From the NCBI RefSeq assembly GCF_029626265.1, contig NZ_JARUBN010000001.1, positions 496,001 through 560,000 of the forward strand: a DNA stretch of 64,000 nucleotides. The letters run 5' to 3'. Below the pieces are notes generated by a model. The model ran no database searches. It was not told where the DNA came from and saw only the letters and a list, made by a program, of their open reading frames with translations. This document shows positions 62,617-64,000 of the stretch, piece by piece (the stretch's first letter is position 1; every line of letters begins with the position of its first letter). Source of the stretch: Micromonospora sp. WMMD1102. GTDB lineage: Bacteria; Actinomycetota; Actinomycetes; Mycobacteriales; Micromonosporaceae. Both the position numbers and the translations under genes were made by a program.

Positions 62617-63927
62617 TCAGAGTTGGCCGAGGGCCTTGAGCCGCAGGTAGGTGTCGGTGACCGCCGGCGCCAGCCGGTCGGCCGGGGCGTCCACCACGGT
62701 CACCCCGTGCCGGGCCAGCGCCGCGCGTACCCGGTCCCGGTCGCCGAGCGCCCGCCAGGCCGCCGCCGCCGCGTAGGCGTCCTCGACCCGAACCGGTGTC
62801 CGGGTGGTCAGCTCGGTCAGCACCGGATCGTGCACCGACGCGACGATCACCCGGTGCCGGGCGGCCAGCCGGGGCAGCACCGGCAGCAGCCCCTCGCCCA
62901 GGGCACCCGGTTCCAGGGCGGTGAAGAGCACCACCACCGAGCGCTGTCGCTCGCGCCGGAGGATCTCCCCGGCGACCAGGTCGAAGTCGGTCTCCACCAG
63001 GTTCGGCTGGAGCGGGGCGAGCGCGTCGACAAGCCGGGCCAGCAGCGTCGACTGGGCACCGCCGGTCAACGCCACCCGGACCGCGCTGTCCACGGCCAGC
63101 AGGTCGACCCGGTCGCCGGCCCGGGAGGCGAGCGCCGCCAACAGCAGGGCGGCGTCGATCGCGGCGTCCAGCCGGGGCTCGTCGCCGACGCGTACCGCGC
63201 TGGTCCGTCCGGTGTCGAGTACGCAGACCACCCGCCGGTCCCGCTCCGGCCGCCAGGTCCGGACCAGCACGTCGGCCCGCCGGGCGCTGGCCCGCCAGTC
63301 GACCGAGCGCACGTCGTCGCCGACCACGTACTCGCGCAGGGTGTCGAACTCGGTGCCCTGGCCCCGCCCCCGGGCCACCTCGGTCCCGTCGATGATCCGC
63401 AGCCGGGCCAGCTTCTCCGGCAGGTGCCGCCGGGACTCGAACCGGGGCAGCACCCGCAACGTCCACTCCGGAGTCGACGGCCGCCCGGCCCGCTGCCGGA
63501 ACGCCAGCCCCAGCGGCCCGTACGAGCGCAGCGTCAGCCGCAGCGCCGGCCGGTCACCGCGCCGGGTCGGGGTCAGCCGGCTGGGCAGCTCCACCCGGTC
63601 ACCGGGCTCGACGCGTACCGCCGGGGCGCCGGGGAAGTCGAAGCGGGCCCCGGCGGACGGCACCCAGGCGTCCCGGAGGACAGCCCGCAGCGGCCGGTCC
63701 GAGGTGTTGTGCAGCCGCAGCGTGACGGTGGCGGTGTCGCCGAGCCGGACAGCCCGGTCGCCGTCCCGGCTCGCCTCGACCGCGCCGGGCGGGGCGGCCA
63801 GCCACCAGTCGAAGACGGTGAGCACCAGCACCGCACCGGACATCACCAGCACGCCGAGCCACGGCGCCGGCCAGAGCGGCAGGGTCAGCGCGCCCGCGCC
63901 GAGCAGCACCGCCGCCCGTCCCGTCAT
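62617..63927 (-). CDS. DUF58 protein (von Willebrand-like, MoxR-associated)
   Basis: A 436-aa protein with two N-terminal TM helices (about residues 5-45), a beta-rich segment and the DUF58 core FDTLREYVVGDDVRSVDWRA with RADVLVRTWRPERDRRVV (about 190-230) and a VWA-like fold after it (VCVLDTGRTSAV, DLLAVDSAV). DUF58 proteins usually partner a MoxR AAA ATPase; none lies in the window, so it may be just upstream. ATG 63927 falls inside a 20-bp tandem repeat whose units each contain an ATG. Confidence 0.92.
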   Translation of the reverse strand: MTGRAAVLLGAGALTLPLWPAPWLGVLVMSGAVLVLTVFDWWLAAPPGAVEASRDGDRAVRLGDTATVTLRLHNTSDRPLRAVLRDAWVPSAGARFDFPGAPAVRVEPGDRVELPSRLTPTRRGDRPALRLTLRSYGPLGLAFRQRAGRPSTPEWTLRVLPRFESRRHLPEKLARLRIIDGTEVARGRGQGTEFDTLREYVVGDDVRSVDWRASARRADVLVRTWRPERDRRVVCVLDTGRTSAVRVGDEPRLDAAIDAALLLAALASRAGDRVDLLAVDSAVRVALTGGAQSTLLARLVDALAPLQPNLVETDFDLVAGEILRRERQRSVVVLFTALEPGALGEGLLPVLPRLAARHRVIVASVHDPVLTELTTRTPVRVEDAYAAAAAWRALGDRDRVRAALARHGVTVVDAPADRLAPAVTDTYLRLKALGQL

Positions 63928-64000
63928 CGTGCCGCTCGTTCCGTCATCGTGCCGGCTGTCCCGTCATCGTGCCGCCCGTCCCGTCATCGTGCCGCCCGTC
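63911..64000. repeat. 20-bp tandem repeat (at least 4.5 copies) covering the DUF58 start
   Basis: Units of GCCGCCCGTCCCGTCATCGT follow at exactly 20-bp spacing (63911, 63931, 63951, 63971, 63991) and continue past the window edge. On the minus strand each carries ATGACGGG, so the repeat offers several start codons in shifting frames. Copy-number change would alter the leader and spacing. Confidence 0.92.

Noticed and set aside
61688..63466. 592-aa open frame on the minus strand
   Set aside because: It is a frame-shifted shadow of DUF58 at one end and antisense to the SpoIIM-like gene at the other; no domain is found.

Overview
The window is very GC-rich (roughly three quarters G+C), uses GTG and TTG starts freely and is full of 4-nt ATGA/GTGA gene overlaps. 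XRE+DUF397 pairs, SUKH proteins, a roadblock/DUF742 conservon, an IniBAC-like locus and SigE-family sigma factors point to an actinomycete, most likely Micromonosporaceae. I assign no species. No rRNA, tRNA, CRISPR array or insertion sequence was seen.

Layout. (a) 1-2.0 kb: end of a SUKH membrane protein, a heptanucleotide repeat, and a membrane protein with a CBM2-like domain. (b) 1.1-17.7 kb: a large divergent envelope-stress-like locus. Leftward run an Hsp70-like ATPase, an IniR-like AAA/LuxR regulator, a giant nitrate-sensor-type kinase with a ~440-residue repeat-rich N-terminus, a roadblock protein, DUF742 and the CBM2 protein. Rightward run an IniB-domain protein and two dynamin-like GTPases (IniA/IniC type), then a SigE-family sigma factor overlapping a TM/beta-propeller partner. 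(c) 17.8-25.9 kb: an ArgRS of the HVGH type, a rifampicin monooxygenase (Rox) with an upstream element matching the rifamycin-associated element, membrane and toroid-fold unknowns, and an XRE+DUF397 pair. (d) 25.9-31.6 kb: a type-VII-secretion-like set (two helical putative substrates, an NHL propeller), an unknown conserved protein and a membrane NACHT NTPase of visibly lower GC. (e) 31.5-48.1 kb: a biosynthetic or glycolipid-like cluster with an LPG-synthase-TM flippase-like protein, two paralogous GT2s, one GT4, two UbiA prenyltransferases, an extended SDR, a class-III aminotransferase, two paralogous VanJ-like membrane EEP phosphatases, an aldo/keto reductase, a BTAD regulator and a NarL-type two-component pair. 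(f) 48.2-52.8 kb: a double-MerR regulator, aldehyde dehydrogenase, endonuclease V and a secreted TM protein. (g) 53.0-60.2 kb: conserved mannose/SAH block manB - Trm112-like - TobH-like - CDF transporter - manA - ahcY. (h) 60.2-64.0 kb: RDD, small membrane protein, SpoIIM-like and DUF58, the usual MoxR-neighbourhood set.

The two most interesting systems are (b), where a conservon-like signalling set is translationally coupled to an IniR/Hsp70 module facing iniBAC-like genes, and (e), which looks like a polyprenyl-phosphate-based glycolipid or natural-product pathway with duplicated GT2 and EEP genes and shared promoter elements. Palindromic and tandem repeats are unusually common throughout.
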